Positions 30,454 to 43,013 of a stretch of 64,000 nucleotides of DNA are shown one piece after another. The notes under the pieces were generated by a model. The model saw nothing but the letters and a program-made list of their open reading frames with translations. It did not search any database and was not told the DNA's origin. A program made the position numbers and the translations under genes. Each line of letters begins with the position of its first letter. Within the stretch, counting starts at the first letter, position 1. Origin of the DNA: a bacterium (GTDB lineage Bacteria; Patescibacteriota; Gracilibacteria; BD1-5; UBA6164); NCBI GenBank assembly GCA_024635485.1, contig JAGXIV010000024.1, positions 1 to 64,000 on the forward strand, written 5' to 3'.

Positions 30454-31833
30454 GTGTTTTTCAAGAAAAAAAAGATATCATCTGAAAAGAAAAAAATACC
30501 AAAAACTCCCCTTCTTCTTTGAAGTCTAGGGGTCATATTTATTTTATTCCTCTGAACTTTTGTGGTTCAAGCAATGAATTCAATTCCATTTCAAATTTTT
30601 GATTTTGCAGGAACAGGCTCAATTCTAAGTTTTTGAAATAAAGAAGACAAAAACCAACTTGATGAAAATGTATATATTCTTGTAACTGGAAGATGAGGAG
30701 GAACACATGATGCACCAAATCTTACAGATACAATTATACTCGCTGGAATTAATTCAAAAGCAGAAACAATAACACTTTTTTCACTTCCTCGTGATCTTTG
30801 GGTACGTTATCCAACATGAATGAAATGAAGAATTAATGGTGTCTATCAAAACTGACTACTCGGAACTCAAGCTGAGGCTATGGCTGGACTTGGAGAAGTA
30901 GTAACAAATATTACCGGAAAAAAAATCAATTATTATATTAATATCGATTTTGAAGGATTTAAAGAAATAGTAGATACTCTTGGATGAGTAGAGGTAACAC
31001 TTGAAGAAAATCTAGTTGATTATGAATATCCAGATGGAAATAGAGGGTATAAAACATTTATTTTAAAAAAATGAACATGGAACCTGGATGGTGAAGTCGC
31101 TCTTATGTATGCAAGAAGTAGGCATTCAACAAGTGATTTTGATAGATCACTCAGACAACAACAAATTATTTCATCTCTCAGAGAAAAAGTTTCTAATCTA
31201 GGATACTTTAAAAATAGAAAAGAGATTACTGAACTCTATAGTATTTTTACCGAGTATGTAGATACAGATTTAGGCATTACAGATATGGTAAAACTCTGAC
31301 TCGCTGTAAAATGATGGGAAGATCCAAAAACGCTCAGCTTTAATCTTAATGATAGCTGTTATCAAAACAGTCCAAGTTGTGTTGCAGGATGATTCCTCTA
31401 CACCCCACAAAGAGAACTTTTTTGAGGAGCCAGCGTCTTACTTACAAATGGGTGAACTTGAACCAATCCAGGAGAATATCCAGACGTTCGACAACTAGCA
31501 ACTTACATCTATGAGACTCCAGACATGCTCTCTGATCCAAAAAATATTGTTATTTTTAATGCGACAGCTCAATGATTTTTGGCCCAAAGACTTGCTGAAA
31601 AACTCAGACCCTATGGTTTTAAAATCGATAACGAAGTTTGAACACAAAGCTTAAAAGAAAAAAAGTTTGAAAATTCAATTTTGTACTATAATGGTATAGA
31701 AGCTGATGACTCAACACTTACAGCTTTAAAAGACTTTTTAAATATACAACAAATTGAGCAGACTGATGCTCCTCTCTATAGCCCTACAGGAACTAATATA
31801 GAAATAATTTTAGCTGACACAGACAGTTTTTAA
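30454..31833 (+). CDS. LytR-CpsA-Psr (LCP) family protein
   Basis: A protein of about 459 residues with a cytoplasmic Lys-rich start, one transmembrane helix (about 18-40), and an extracytoplasmic LCP domain. The LCP pattern is clear: LVTGRGGGTHDAPNLTDTIILAG, FSLPRDLWV, RINGVYQNG, GGVEVTLEE and LYARSRHSTSDFDRSLRQQ. LCP enzymes transfer lipid-linked glycopolymers onto peptidoglycan. The C-terminal part resembles the LytR_C domain (IVIFNATAQGFLAQRLAEKL). The start is unsure: no ATG fits, GTG at 30454 is chosen and TTG at 30427 is an alternative. It precedes the PBP gene by 9 bases, so both probably form one cell-wall operon. Confidence 0.88.
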
Positions 31834-31842
31834 ATTCACATT

Positions 31843-34800
31843 ATGGCATTTCAAAAAAGAAGAGTAGCTCCAAGTACTCCAAAGAGTTACGAAAAGAGAA
31901 GCTACAAAAAAATTAAAACATCTACCGTGAGTTCAGATGGAACCAATAAACCAAATAAAAAAATTGGAAAAACACTTTTATATATTGTGTGAGGTCTGAC
32001 TCTTTTTATCGTACTATGATTATTTGTACTCTATGTGAAAATAATTGCGCAACTCCCATCAATAGAGGAACTTGAAAACTTAGAAATTTCTGAAGCATCT
32101 ACGATATATGATAGAGATTGATGAGAACTGTATAGTATTTTCCAAGAAAAAAGAAGATATGTTACATTTGATGCAATCAACAAAAATATGATCAATGCAA
32201 TTGTCGCTTGAGAAGATAAAAGATACTGGGAAAATCCAGGAGTTGATTTTATTGGTCTAGCACGTGCAGGAGTGTATGGTATTATTGGAAAAAATGAAGG
32301 ATTCTGATGAACATCTACACTAACACAACAGCTTATTCGTAATACTATTATTGAAAACAGAAGTTCTCAAGAAAGTGTATTTGATAAAATAGAGAGAAAA
32401 ATTAAAGAAATATACTTAGCGTTCAAACTAACAAATGGAGTATCCAAAGAAAAAATTCTAGAGCTCTATCTTAATAAAATTGCATATTGAAGTAATGCCT
32501 ACGGTATAGAACAGGCATCTAAAACTTTTTATGGAAAAAGTGCAAAAGATCTATGAATTTTAGAGTCTTCCATGCTCGCTTCTCTTCCAAAATGACCAAC
32601 ATATTATTCTCCGTATAATAATTTTGATAGGCTGGTTGGATATCCATATACGTATGAAAATGATGATAGTGAAAATGCTATTTTTATAATTTCAAAGAAC
32701 TCAATCGAAGAAAACCAGGATTCGGTGACTGCTCTCAAGGATTTTATATCAGGACTTAAGGCCCAAAGATTTGATAGTTCAAAAGCTCTCTTATGTGGCC
32801 TTAAGAAAGAAAATTTAAAATCTAATATTTCTATAGATTCAGATGGTTGTAGTGTTATTAACTATAACGAGTTTTTGACGCTCTTAAATAATATAAAAAT
32901 TGAAGTGTGAGATAAATACGTTGAATATCAAGTAGGAAGAAAAGACTTTATTCTTGGACGTATGTTAGAAGACGATTATATAACGTTTGATGAATACAAA
33001 AAGTCTATAATAGATGGAATTGGTTTTGAGTTCCAAGCATACAAAGAAGATATTAAAGCTCCTCATTTTGTATTTTACGTTCGTGAATATCTTGAAGAAA
33101 AATATGGAAAAGATATTTTAGAAACAGGATGACTCAAAATATATACATCCCTAGATCCAAAACTCCAAGAAGAAGCAGAAAGAATAGTATCAGAAAGAGC
33201 TGCTTCTAATGAAGCAAAATTTTGAGCTCAAAATGCTGCACTTATATCACTTGATAACGAAAGTGGACAGATACTCGCTATGGTATGAGGAAGAGATTAT
33301 TTTGATGAAGAACATAAGTGAAATATCAATATGACAACTTCTCTCCTACAACCAGGGTCATCATTTAAGCCCTTTGTATATGCTCTTGCTATAGACCAAG
33401 GTGAGATTGGTACAAAAACACCTATCTATGATCTAAAAACAACTTTTCCTTGAGATTATACTCCAAAGAATTATGATGGTAAATTTATGGGAAAAATGAC
33501 AGTTTCTACAGCGCTCAATTATTCTAGAAATATTCCAGCGGTAAAAATGTTTTTCCTCGCAGGTGGGGAAGAAAAAATTATAACATTTATGGAAAAACTA
33601 GGAATTGATGGAATACGTAAGTTCAGAGATGAATATTCTGCAAGTTCTGGTACAAACTATACCTATTGAGCTTCAATGGCACTGTGAACTGCTATGATGA
33701 CTCCATTAGAAATGGCGCAAGCATATAGTGTCTTTGCTAATCTCTGAATAAGAAGAGAACTTGTACCTGTAATAAAAATTTTAGATTCAAAGTGACTAGT
33801 GATTGAAGAGGCGAATAAAAACATAGGAGAACAGGCAATCGACGCATCGACTGCATATATAATAGACAGTATTCTTTCAGATACGAGCGCAAGGCCATCA
33901 GGATGGAATAATTACCTTTCTCTCTCTGGAAGACCTGTTGCGGCAAAAACATGAACTTCTACGAAACAATCATCTAAATGAGGTGAGACCGTATATCCAA
34001 GAAACCTTTGGACCATTGGATTCACACCACAAATCACAACGGTAGTATGGACATGAAACAATGATGGGAGTGAAACAAATCTCAATGCAAATGGATTAGA
34101 ATCTGCGTGAGTCATCTGGAAACAATTTATGGATATAGCTCATGAAGGCAAAGAAGTATTAAATTGGAAAAGACCTGCTGGAGTAAAAGAAGTAAATATA
34201 TCTAGAATTTCTGGTAAACTTGCTCCTGAATGACTTGATTGAAATCTTAGGTCCTCTTCCCTCTTTGTAAATGTTCCAAAAGAATATGATCAAAGTTTAC
34301 AACCAATTCAAGTAGACTTGCTCTGTAATGGTCCCGTTACCGAGAGTACTCCTATATCAGCTATAGGAAACGTTAATCTTCTTGCTCTACATTCACTACA
34401 GCCTGATAATCCTGCCTGGGAGTATCCAGTTCAGGCTTGGGTAAACAGCGGGTGATACGTCTCAGAAATTGGTGAAGTTGGTACATTTATTACTACACTT
34501 AATACGCAAACTTGTGAGCGAAGTGGATATGCTGGGAATATAGATGTAGGAGCGAGTATAAATCCATGAGATACTTTTGTAAATGGTTCTAACTACATAG
34601 AAATAGCCTACCAAAGTTCTACACCTATTACTCAAATTGATGTATTCCTTGATGAGGAAAAAATAAAACAAATTGATTTACAAGATAAGAAACAATGAGT
34701 GTACACATGAGATATAACCATTCCAGATGGGACAACATGAAATAAAACCTTAGTAATTAGAGCTATTGATACAGAATATTATTCTCAAGGTAAGTCTTAT

Positions 34801-35115
34801 AATATTAATGTCATAAAAAGAGATAGTAATCCACCAGAAGTTAATATTACAAATCCAAGTAATGGAAGTATCTCTCTTTATAAATGAGATTTCTTTAATC
34901 TCAGAGGAAATATAAATGACAGAAGTGTAATTCGCTCGATAAATATATACTTAGATGATACTCCAATTAAAATCGGAATTCAATGAAGAAGCTTTACTCA
35001 AGAAATAGATAGTAGTGAGATAAGTCTTGGAAATCATACTATTCGTGTAGAAGCAGTAGATATGGATTTCAACATTTGAAAACAAAATATCTCACTGGAA
35101 GTATTACCAAGATAA
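31843..35115 (+). CDS. Class A penicillin-binding protein (glycosyltransferase/transpeptidase)
   Basis: A 1090-residue bifunctional peptidoglycan synthase. A basic cytoplasmic tail and a membrane helix (about 47-70) are followed by a GT51 domain: [15 protein letters not shown] (catalytic Glu near 124) and [13 protein letters not shown]. The transpeptidase domain has Ser506 in the SxxK box [11 protein letters not shown] in [11 protein letters not shown], and KTGTS near 702. The C-terminal 350 residues carry a PBP C-terminal part and Ig-like repeats ([19 protein letters not shown] and later). TGA is used within invariant motifs such as KTG. The gene follows an LCP gene and ends at a terminator. 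Family length is usually 700-900, so the Ig-rich tail is an extension. Confidence 0.93.
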
Positions 35116-35137
35116 TTCATCCCCATTTAAAATTGAC

Positions 35138-35177
35138 CTCAGCGAAAATGAGACTACAATCTTCGCTGAGTTTTTTT
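35138..35177 (+). terminator. Hairpin terminator after the PBP gene
   Basis: CTCAGCGAA / TTCGCTGAG followed by seven T, 22 bases past the stop. Confidence 0.85.
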
Positions 35178-35196
35178 ATTCATTAAATATATATAA

Positions 35197-35811
35197 ATGT
35201 TCGAAAACGATCAAGATTACTCGATAGTAAAAATAGACACAAAAGCACCTAGTTTCAACCTTCCTTACTATTGTCCAATAAAAGATGATGAAGGGGTTAT
35301 GCACTTAGATGACATGAAATGAAAATGGGTAGTTCTTTTCTTTTATCCAGCTGATTTTACGTTTGTATGTCCAACGGAATTAAAAGATATGGCAGATAAC
35401 AAAGAAGCATTCAAAGATATGTGAATTCAAGTACTTGCTGCGAGTACAGATACTGTATACTCCCATAAAGCTTGGGTAAAACATGAAAGTCTTATGAAGA
35501 ATTTTCCATATAAAATGCTCGCTGATCATAATCTCTCTACAGCTGATGCTTATAATATCCTAGATGAAGAAACATGACTTGCTGGAAGAGGTACTTTTAT
35601 AATTGATCCAGAAGGAATTTGTCGAGGTATAGAAGTAACATCATGACCTCTTGGAAGAAATTCAGAAGAACTCCTACGAAAAGTAGAAGCACTCCAATTT
35701 ATGTGAGCAAATCCATGAGTAGCCTGTCCAGCACGATGGAAATCAGGATCTAAAACACTCACTCCTTCAATAAAAATATCTGGAGAAGTTGGTGAACAAC
35801 TCAAAGATTAA
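35197..35811 (+). CDS. 2-Cys peroxiredoxin (AhpC/Prx1 type)
   Basis: A 204-residue peroxidase reducing hydrogen peroxide and organic peroxides. The peroxidatic cysteine is Cys58 in [11 protein letters not shown] and the resolving cysteine is Cys177 in GVACPARW. The Thr55 and Arg of the active site ([11 protein letters not shown] follows) are in place. It is an AhpC-like enzyme of typical length, cytosolic. The reductant (AhpF or thioredoxin) is not in the window. It is flanked by terminators on both sides and so is a single-gene unit. Confidence 0.92.
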
Positions 35812-35831
35812 TTCTCAAGAAATAAACCTAC

Positions 35832-35866
35832 CAAAAAAGCTCAGAATAAATTCTGAGCTTTTTTAT
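35832..35866. terminator. Bidirectional hairpin terminator
   Basis: AAAAAAGCTCAGAA-TAAA-TTCTGAGCTTTTTT, serving the peroxiredoxin gene and the convergent YtxH-like gene. Confidence 0.88.
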
Positions 35867-35885
35867 AAAATGTATTAAATATTAA

Positions 35886-36356
35886 TTACATTTTTTTAAA
35901 ATTTCTTTTTGTCTCTTTTTTAGCCTCAACAACTTTTGAGTCAGCTTTAGCTACACTTTTTTCAGCATTTTCAAGTGCATCTTCCGTAGAAGAGAGCATA
36001 GATCTAACACCACCAAAGAATCTTGAAAGTAAACCTTGTGCTTTATCTTTGCCAGCTTCTTTTGTTGATTGTAAGTCTTCTAATAATTGTTGTCCTTGTT
36101 CTTGATATTTTTCTGCATATTTTTTAAACTCAGCTTTTTTAGCTGCTATTTTTTCCCTATTTTCATCAGAAACATATTTTTGTTCAACATCAGAAATAAA
36201 ATTTTTTTGAGTCGCAAGGAAGTTATCTACTAAAAGTTTAACATCTTCCTTCGATTGGATCTTTTTCGTAGTATTCTTATTCTTTCCATACATATTAGCA
36301 ATAACATTTCATGCTATGTAACCACTTGCAAGGAAAAGGAGTTTTCTTCAAAACAT
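35886..36356 (-). CDS. YtxH-like membrane-anchored protein
   Basis: A 156-residue protein. ATG at 36356 is chosen because the frame runs through two TGA-Gly codons and adds a hydrophobic, glycine-containing anchor (KLLFLASGYIAGNVIANMYG), as in YtxH-type proteins. The rest is a charged, Lys/Glu/Ala-rich helix likely to form a coiled coil. Taking the ATG at 36293 would remove the anchor. YtxH proteins are stress-associated but of unknown function; here the family assignment is tentative. Confidence 0.7.
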
Positions 36357-36477
36357 AAATTTAATAAGTGAGAAAATAAAATTGTACAGGTATATTACTT
36401 TCAGGATGTAAGAAAATAGTATATTATGAATTATATTATTTTAAGCACGAGAATCAATTGTATTTTTTAACATAAAA

Positions 36478-36489
36478 GTGAGCTCTCAC
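36478..36489. promoter_or_regulatory. Inverted repeat upstream of the ClpC-like gene
   Basis: GTGAG-CT-CTCAC lies 67 bases before the ATG at 36556, in a 199-base gap otherwise without visible genes. Possible operator or stem; not a CIRCE element or a CtsR site. Confidence 0.3.
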
Positions 36490-36555
36490 CTTTACAAGGA
36501 CTTATATATAGCTACACTGAGATACACTTAATTTCAAATAAAAAAACAAAGAAAT

Positions 36556-39129
36556 ATGGTATACAATAATTTTTCAGATGGATACAAAAAGACTCTCATA
36601 AACGCAGAAAATAAAGCGAGAGAAATAGGATTTAAAAACTTACAACCAGAAGATATTTTTCTGGAGTTATTAGAAACAGCTGATGGTGGTATTTTAGAAA
36701 TTCTAACACTGTACGGAGTAGATAAAAAACTTACACTCGAAATAATTAATAAATGACTCTTTAATGTTTCTCCGATAAAAAGAAAATGAGTATATAGTGG
36801 CATGCATCAAAAATGCAAAGATATTATTCTATGAAGTGTCAAAATTGCAGCTCAAAATAGTAAGCCAAGAGCAACTATTGAAGATTTACTTCTTTCCTTA
36901 CTCACCAATGATATTTGGCTTGCAAATTTCCTTGAATATATTTGAATCAATCCAAGTGATGTAGAAACAAATATCAATGATCTCATAAAAATGTGAGCTA
37001 CTGATGGTCTCAATGGACAAATTATTGATGATAATGACTGAGACTCTTCTATAGAAAAACTTTTCTGAAATTTAACAGAAAATATATTCTCATGATTTCA
37101 AAATGGCCAAAATCCCGAGGATGGAGATATTCCATTTGACGCAAATCCAGCTCAAGATTCTAAAAAAGAAGAATCTAGTACTCCTGCTCTAGATTTCTTC
37201 TCTACAGACCTTACTCAAGAAGCAAGAGATGGAAAAATAGATATTATCATTTGAAGAGAAACTGAAATTGAAAGACTGATCGCTATTCTCAATAGAAAAA
37301 CAAAAAATAATCCATGTCTCGTATGAGATGCTTGAGTCGGAAAAACTGCAATAGTAGAATGACTTGCTCTTAAAATTGCACAAGGAATGGTTCCATTTTC
37401 TATGAAAGATAAAAGAATACTTTCATTAGATATGTCATCTCTCGTTGCAGGAACAAAATTTCGAGGTGAGTTTGAAACTCGGATCAAACAAGTTATTGAT
37501 GAGGCGAGTAAGGCTGAAAATGAAGTTCTCCTCTTTATTGATGAAATTCATACAATCATCGGAGCCTGAAGTGGTGAAGGGAGTTTAGATGCTTCAAATA
37601 TACTAAAACCAGCAATGTGACGTGGAAAAATCAGAGTTATTGGTGCAACAACATTAGGTGAGTATCAGAAATATATAGAAAAAGATCCAGCTCTAGAAAG
37701 AAGATTTCAAAAAATAGTGGCAGCAGAACCGGATAGAAAAACTGCTACAGAAATAATATGTGGACTCAAAGAAGTTTTTGAAGAATACCACAATCTTAAT
37801 ATTTCAGACGAGGCAATTAGCGAAGCTGTTGATCTTTCAATGAGATATATTACTGACAGACAACTTCCTGATAAAGCAATAGATCTAGTTGACGAAGCCT
37901 GTTCTTTGAAATCTATGAAATATAATTTTGATGAAGCTGAAATCAAAAAAATTAAAGAAAAAATAGCAAAAAATCAAAAAAAGATAGAAGATGCTGTGAT
38001 ATCTCAGCAGTATAAACGAGCTGTTACTCTCAAAGAAACACAAAAAAAACTAGAAAAAGATGTCCAAAATTTGAAGAAAAAATTCTCTATTCCAAAAGAT
38101 AAGAGATTCTGGGTTACTCCAGAAGATATTCATAGAGTTCTTTCCATCACAACTGGAATTCCAGTTGCAAATCTTTCAAAGAATGAAATAGAAAGACTTA
38201 AGAAGCTCCCAAATGTTATGAAAAAGAGCATTATCTCTCAAGATGATGCTATTGATGCAATATCAAAATCAATTATTAGAAATAAAACTGGAATTTGAGA
38301 ACCACATAGACCACTAGGAAGTTTCTTATTCTTAGGTCCTACAGGGGTTTGAAAAACAGAAATAGTTAAAGTACTTGCACGAGAATATTATGGAGATGAG
38401 GAAGCACTTATTAAAATTGATATGAGTGAATACTCTGATAAAACAGCAACAAATAAATTGATAGGTTCTTCTGCATGATATGTAGGATACGAAGAAGGAT
38501 GACTGCTCACTGAAAAAGTAAGAAAAAAACCCTATTCTATTATCCTCTTTGATGAAATCGAAAAATGAGATGTCGAAGTATATAATATTCTGCTTCAAAT
38601 TCTTGAAGAATGAATTCTCACAGATAATAAAGGAAGAAAAATAAACTTCAAAAATACGATTATCGTCATGACCTCTAATATTGGTCAAGAAGAGTTCTCT
38701 GAAAAAGCAGCACAAATTGGATTTGATATATCAGATTCTGCAGAAGTAAAGGTCATAGCTGATTATGAAAAAGCGAAACAAAAAATTAAAGATTCACTCA
38801 CTGATTATTTTTCTCCAGAATTTATCAATAGAATTGATAAAGTTATTGTATTTAATCCACTTGATACACAAGCGATCAAAAAAATTGTAAAACTATTGCT
38901 GAGTAAATTTAATACTAGACTTAAAACAAAAGGATTGGAGTTAAGCTATGATGCAAAATCAATTAACACCATCGCAAAAGAAGTCTATAACCCAGAGTTC
39001 TGAGCTCGTGAAATCAGACGGTATATTACTGATACAATAGAGGATGCTATAGCAGCGTCCATTCTCACAAATCCAAATAAAAAAGATTTTAAACTCAAAT
39101 CAATCAAAAATAAAATTGAAGTAGAATAA
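36556..39129 (+). CDS. ClpC/ClpB-type AAA+ unfoldase
   Basis: An 857-residue Hsp100 ATPase with two AAA+ domains. The N-terminal domain (about 1-145) shows the double Clp_N helical repeat. D1 has Walker A GDAGVGKT (about 257-264), Walker [15 protein letters not shown] and the [20 protein letters not shown] block. D2 has Walker A GPTGVGKT, Walker B ILFDEIEK, and [14 protein letters not shown] near the end. The linker coiled coil (about 470-510) is short, closer to ClpC than to ClpB, which has a long middle domain. No obvious ClpP-binding tripeptide was confirmed. Clp unfoldases deliver damaged proteins to ClpP or, as ClpB, dissolve aggregates. Several P-loop glycines are TGA. Confidence 0.9.
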
Positions 39130-39136
39130 ATAAAAT

Positions 39137-39163
39137 AAAGAGGCTCATACGCTTCTTTTTTTT
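39137..39163 (+). terminator. Weak hairpin terminator
   Basis: AAAGAGGC-TCATAC-GCTTCTTT followed by a T run, 8 bases after the clp stop. The stem contains a mismatch. Confidence 0.6.
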
Positions 39164-39221
39164 ATTTTTAAGATATATTATCTTATAGTCAATTATCTTT
39201 TCTGAAAAATAGTGAAAAATA

Positions 39222-39230
39222 TGCTATAAT
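39222..39230 (+). promoter_or_regulatory. Extended -10 promoter for the 39273 gene
   Basis: TGCTATAAT is a perfect extended -10 box; no good -35 is present. It lies about 43 bases before the ATG. Confidence 0.5.
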
Positions 39231-39272
39231 TTGTATTATATACATGAAAATTCTTTAATACTTTTGGGCTCT

Positions 39273-40910
39273 ATGAAGAGATTTTCTCAACATATTCTAA
39301 ATAAAATCATTTCTTCAGTGAGTATCTGACTTCTCAGTATACTTTTATTGTGTGTTAATTTTCCTCAAACTAATGCTCTCTTATGAGAAGATTTAGGACT
39401 AGATATGTATAAAAAAATAGATGAAGGACTTGAAAAACTTGAAAAAAAGCAATATGAATACGAATTATCTGGTCAATGAGAAGCTCCAATTTGAGACGTA
39501 ATAGGTCCAATTTTAGCTAGCAGATGATTAGTTTGTGATATTCGTACAACAGAAGATATGGAAACTATTTTATGAAATACACAGGAATCTAGTGTTGGAT
39601 TTATAGTAGAGAGGTGTAATACAACTCAGGAATGAGGAACCCAAACAAATCTAGTTGCGCAAGTTCAAAAAGCAATTGCTTATACAAAAAGTAGTTTTCT
39701 TGTAAGAGCTCAAGAAAAAACACAGGCAAGTTATGATATTGGCAGAATTGGACTTTATAGCGATGGAAATATCGAAAACTCACCTTTTGATCTTATTTTT
39801 GATATACAAGAGATAGATAGAGTCATATTTAGTGAAGAAATTGAATACAATGGAGTGGAACAAGATTCATCAAGTGATAAAAAATTAGATGATTTTATGA
39901 AAGAAGATAAAAGCTATCTCTATCAAGATGATGTTCCTCTAGATGATGGAGATTTTACTGGTCTTCCTGACGCAAATACATGAAATACATGAGAAAGTCC
40001 AGTTATACTCCTGCCTCAAATTCGAGATCACCAATATATGTGTCCAGTAAATAATAGTTGATTTATACAGGCTGATTTTGAAGAACTTTACAATTCGATT
40101 AATTGAATTGGTGGAGCGAGCTACGTTTCTTCAACAAACACGTGGGTCTATCCTGATGGGAGTCTTTCTAATGGAACAAGTTGGGGAGGACCATTTCCAG
40201 GTCCTGGGCCTGAATGAAATTATACTCAAGTACGTGATGATTGGCCATGTGGCCCAGATGAAATAATCTGTATCATAATAGAAATGCAGAAATCAACCTA
40301 CTGACTTGCTTGAGGAACTACCAGTTCAATTGAAAAAATATTAACAAAAGTTGCAGAATATTTAGAAAAACCTGCAAATGCATCATTGACTCAAAGGAAA
40401 ATGACCACAAATAATTTTGAACTTGGGAGTATTATTTCAAATCTTCCATGAATGCTACGAGGATTTTGAATCGAAGTATCTACGAAACCACTTCCAATAT
40501 TAGACTTAGAATCTGAAAATGAGTGACTGCTTGCGTGATCAAAAGAAATAGTTTCTAATAAAATTTGTAAATATTATAAAAATGCAGGACTAGATTGTAA
40601 ACGTAAAAATGATGTAGACGTATTTGAGTGAAGTGAGTTTGAACAAAAAATACTAATTACATCAGCATGAATGCCAACAAATTCAGTAGAAGTAAGAAAT
40701 AATGAGAGACTTAAATTCCAAGATGCACTCAAAGATAGAAATAGAACTCTCTATGCAGAGAGTAATAGAGCACTTCTATCTGATAATATGAAAAAATTTG
40801 AAAAACAATTTAGTGAGTTAGAATTATTTTTATCTTCTTTCCAAGATTTTTGTAATTCTCTGGCATGAATCGTTTGAGAAATGAAAAAAATTCCAACCCG
40901 TAGCAGTTAA
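39273..40910 (+). CDS. Secreted protein, unknown (first of a pair)
   Basis: A 545-residue protein with a signal peptide-like start (about residues 12-34, IISSVSIGLLSILLLCVNFP) and no other membrane segment. It contains paired cysteines (VCDIRTTED, ERCNTTQE, YMCPVNNS, WPCGPDEIICII, KICKYYKNAGLDCKRK, DFCNS), suggesting disulfides or metal sites outside the membrane. The C-terminal third is helical. No family is recognised. The next gene, also secreted with similar helical, Cys-containing features, starts 6 bases after the stop; the pair probably works together. Confidence 0.72.
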
Positions 40911-40916
40911 AACAGC

Positions 40917-42191
40917 ATGAATAAAAAAATACTTACATTTTTTGTCATAATTTTTCTTTCACTATGAATAGCAATAGTTTGAGTTTTTGCTGACGAATGT
41001 TCACAGAGTTGCAATATAGAAGATGCTCCTGCTCCTGCTTTGACGGAGTATTTTGCAAATATAAATCAAATTACAAACAATATAATCAGTTGACTCACAC
41101 AAGTTGAACAAACAAATTCAGAAAAAAGACAAACGCAAAATGTAATACTTTGAGGTATGAACAAAGTACTCAGTGTCTGAAAATATTACACCAGTTTTGA
41201 TTATACTCTTTCCCTGCCAATGACTCAGGAAATTCCAGCTCAGATGAAGAGAGATATGAAAATGTTTGATTCTTATAGTGAAAAATTAAATCAAATATTA
41301 CTCAATGCTACAAAACGAGGTTCGGCAGCATGAATACTCACTAATGTCTGTAATGGAGTTTCAAACTGTGATTTTCAAGACGATACATCTGCAAATATCA
41401 TTGTAAAAGTTATAAATAATAACGAACAAATTCGTGATTATATGAGGAGTTCTATTTTATGAAAATCTTATCTTGCTGATCAAAGTACATTTATACTGAC
41501 TTCATCTGATATGAGTTCTCAAATTTCTGAGTACTATAATCCTGATACACTCAATGCATGTTCGCAATGTGATTGAGGTTTTAAAAAACAAAGTCTAGAA
41601 CAAATTCTAACAATAAGTAATTTCACAGCAGGAGCAAAAAAATGAATCCAAGAATGGAAAGATGCCTGGAAACTCGCACGAGGTTGAAGCTCTGATGCGA
41701 ACTATCGTGAACAGGAAGCAGTTATTCTCGCATGATATCTCGAAGAGCAGTGAATATCTGCTGATCAGGCTTGAGTTGTTATGTGAAATTTAAACAGATA
41801 CAATGGTGGATGACTCACAAGTAGTAATCCGCTTTCAAACACAGCAGGAAATGCTCTTGCTCAAGTAGAAAATACTGCAGATAGTTTCAGTGAGATTCTC
41901 AATCAAAAGTTATCTTCATGACAGGATTCTATTCCATTTATAGAACTTACAAGAGTAGATACACAAGCTCAAAACTCAATAGATATAGATAGTTCTATTG
42001 CTTCAATGTATGAAAAGCAACTTCCCTTCTCATATGCGCAAGATGTATGAACACAACAACTTCAAGCCCGAATTATTAAAATGCATTTTTCTCTCACTCA
42101 AAGTATAAATATACTCTCAAAACTCGTTCCACAATCAGAAAAACTCTGCAATAAACAAGGGGTTTGAATGTGAAATTGTAGCTTCAGATAA
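40917..42191 (+). CDS. Secreted protein, unknown (second of a pair)
   Basis: A 424-residue protein with a signal peptide (ILTFFVIIFLSLGIAIVGVFA) followed by CSQSCNIEDAPAP. Cys pairs recur (NVCNGVSNCDF, ACSQCDGGF, KLCNKQGVGMGNCSFR at the C-terminus). The body is mainly helical with many Asn/Gln/Ser. It is translationally close to the 39273 gene. No catalytic motif found. Cysteine-rich exported pairs in episymbiotic relatives could act at the host-contact surface, but that is a guess. Confidence 0.72.
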
Positions 42192-42258
42192 ACTTATTTT
42201 GGAGTTTTTCAATTCTTCTCTATAATTTTAGCAAAAGTACATCATAAACTGTTGCTCA

Positions 42259-43002
42259 ATGCTCAGCCAAAAAGAACTCGATATAATGCGAGCCAACGCA
42301 AAAATTCATTCTAGAGTTTTTGATAAAATCAAAGAAGTCACTATTCCTGGAACAAAAGCCCAGGATATAGATGCACTTGCCTTAGAAATCTGTCAATCAG
42401 CTTGAGTACTTTCAGCCTTTACATGAGTCTATGGATACAAATATACGCTTCAAACGAGTGTCAATGACGTCGTAGTTCATGGTCGACCACTGAAAAGTAT
42501 TGTTTTTGAAGAATGAGATGTCGTTACCTTTGATTTTTGAGTGAAAGATAAGCAATATGGTATTTGTACAGATGCAGCTTTTACGATGATTGTTTGAGAT
42601 GAAAATAAATTTCCAGAAAAAAAGAAATTTTTAGAGGTATGAAAAAAGGCCCTTCAAAAATGACTTGAACAAGCAGTAGCTTGAAATACAGTATGAGATA
42701 TAGGTTACGCAATTGATTCTTATGTTTCAAAAAAATGATATCATATTATTCGAGATCTTACAGGTCATGGGGTTGGAAAATCTCTTCACGAACAACCATA
42801 CATTTATAATTATGGAACACCTGGAACTGGGATGAAGCTCAAAGCAGGAATGACTATAGCTATCGAACCTATTATAGGTTTTTCATCGTGAAATATCGTC
42901 GATCATGGAGATTGGGAAATTTACGTCGAAGATGGAAGTATCGGATGTCAGTTTGAGCATACTATCCTCATTACCAATGGAGCTCCAGAAATAATTGTGT
43001 AA
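42259..43002 (+). CDS. map: Methionine aminopeptidase
   Basis: A 247-residue type I methionine aminopeptidase that removes the initiator methionine. The metal ligands and motifs are visible: VTFDFGVKD (first Asp), GICTDAAFTMIVGD (second Asp), TGHGVGKSLHEQPYIYNYG (His), MTIAIEPIIGF (Glu) and FEHTILIT (Glu). Length and order are standard. TGA-Gly occurs at the conserved Gly after DF. It is followed by the Nudix gene after 11 bases, and may be cotranscribed with it and the recombinase. Confidence 0.95.
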
Positions 43003-43013
43003 ATATTTCAAAT

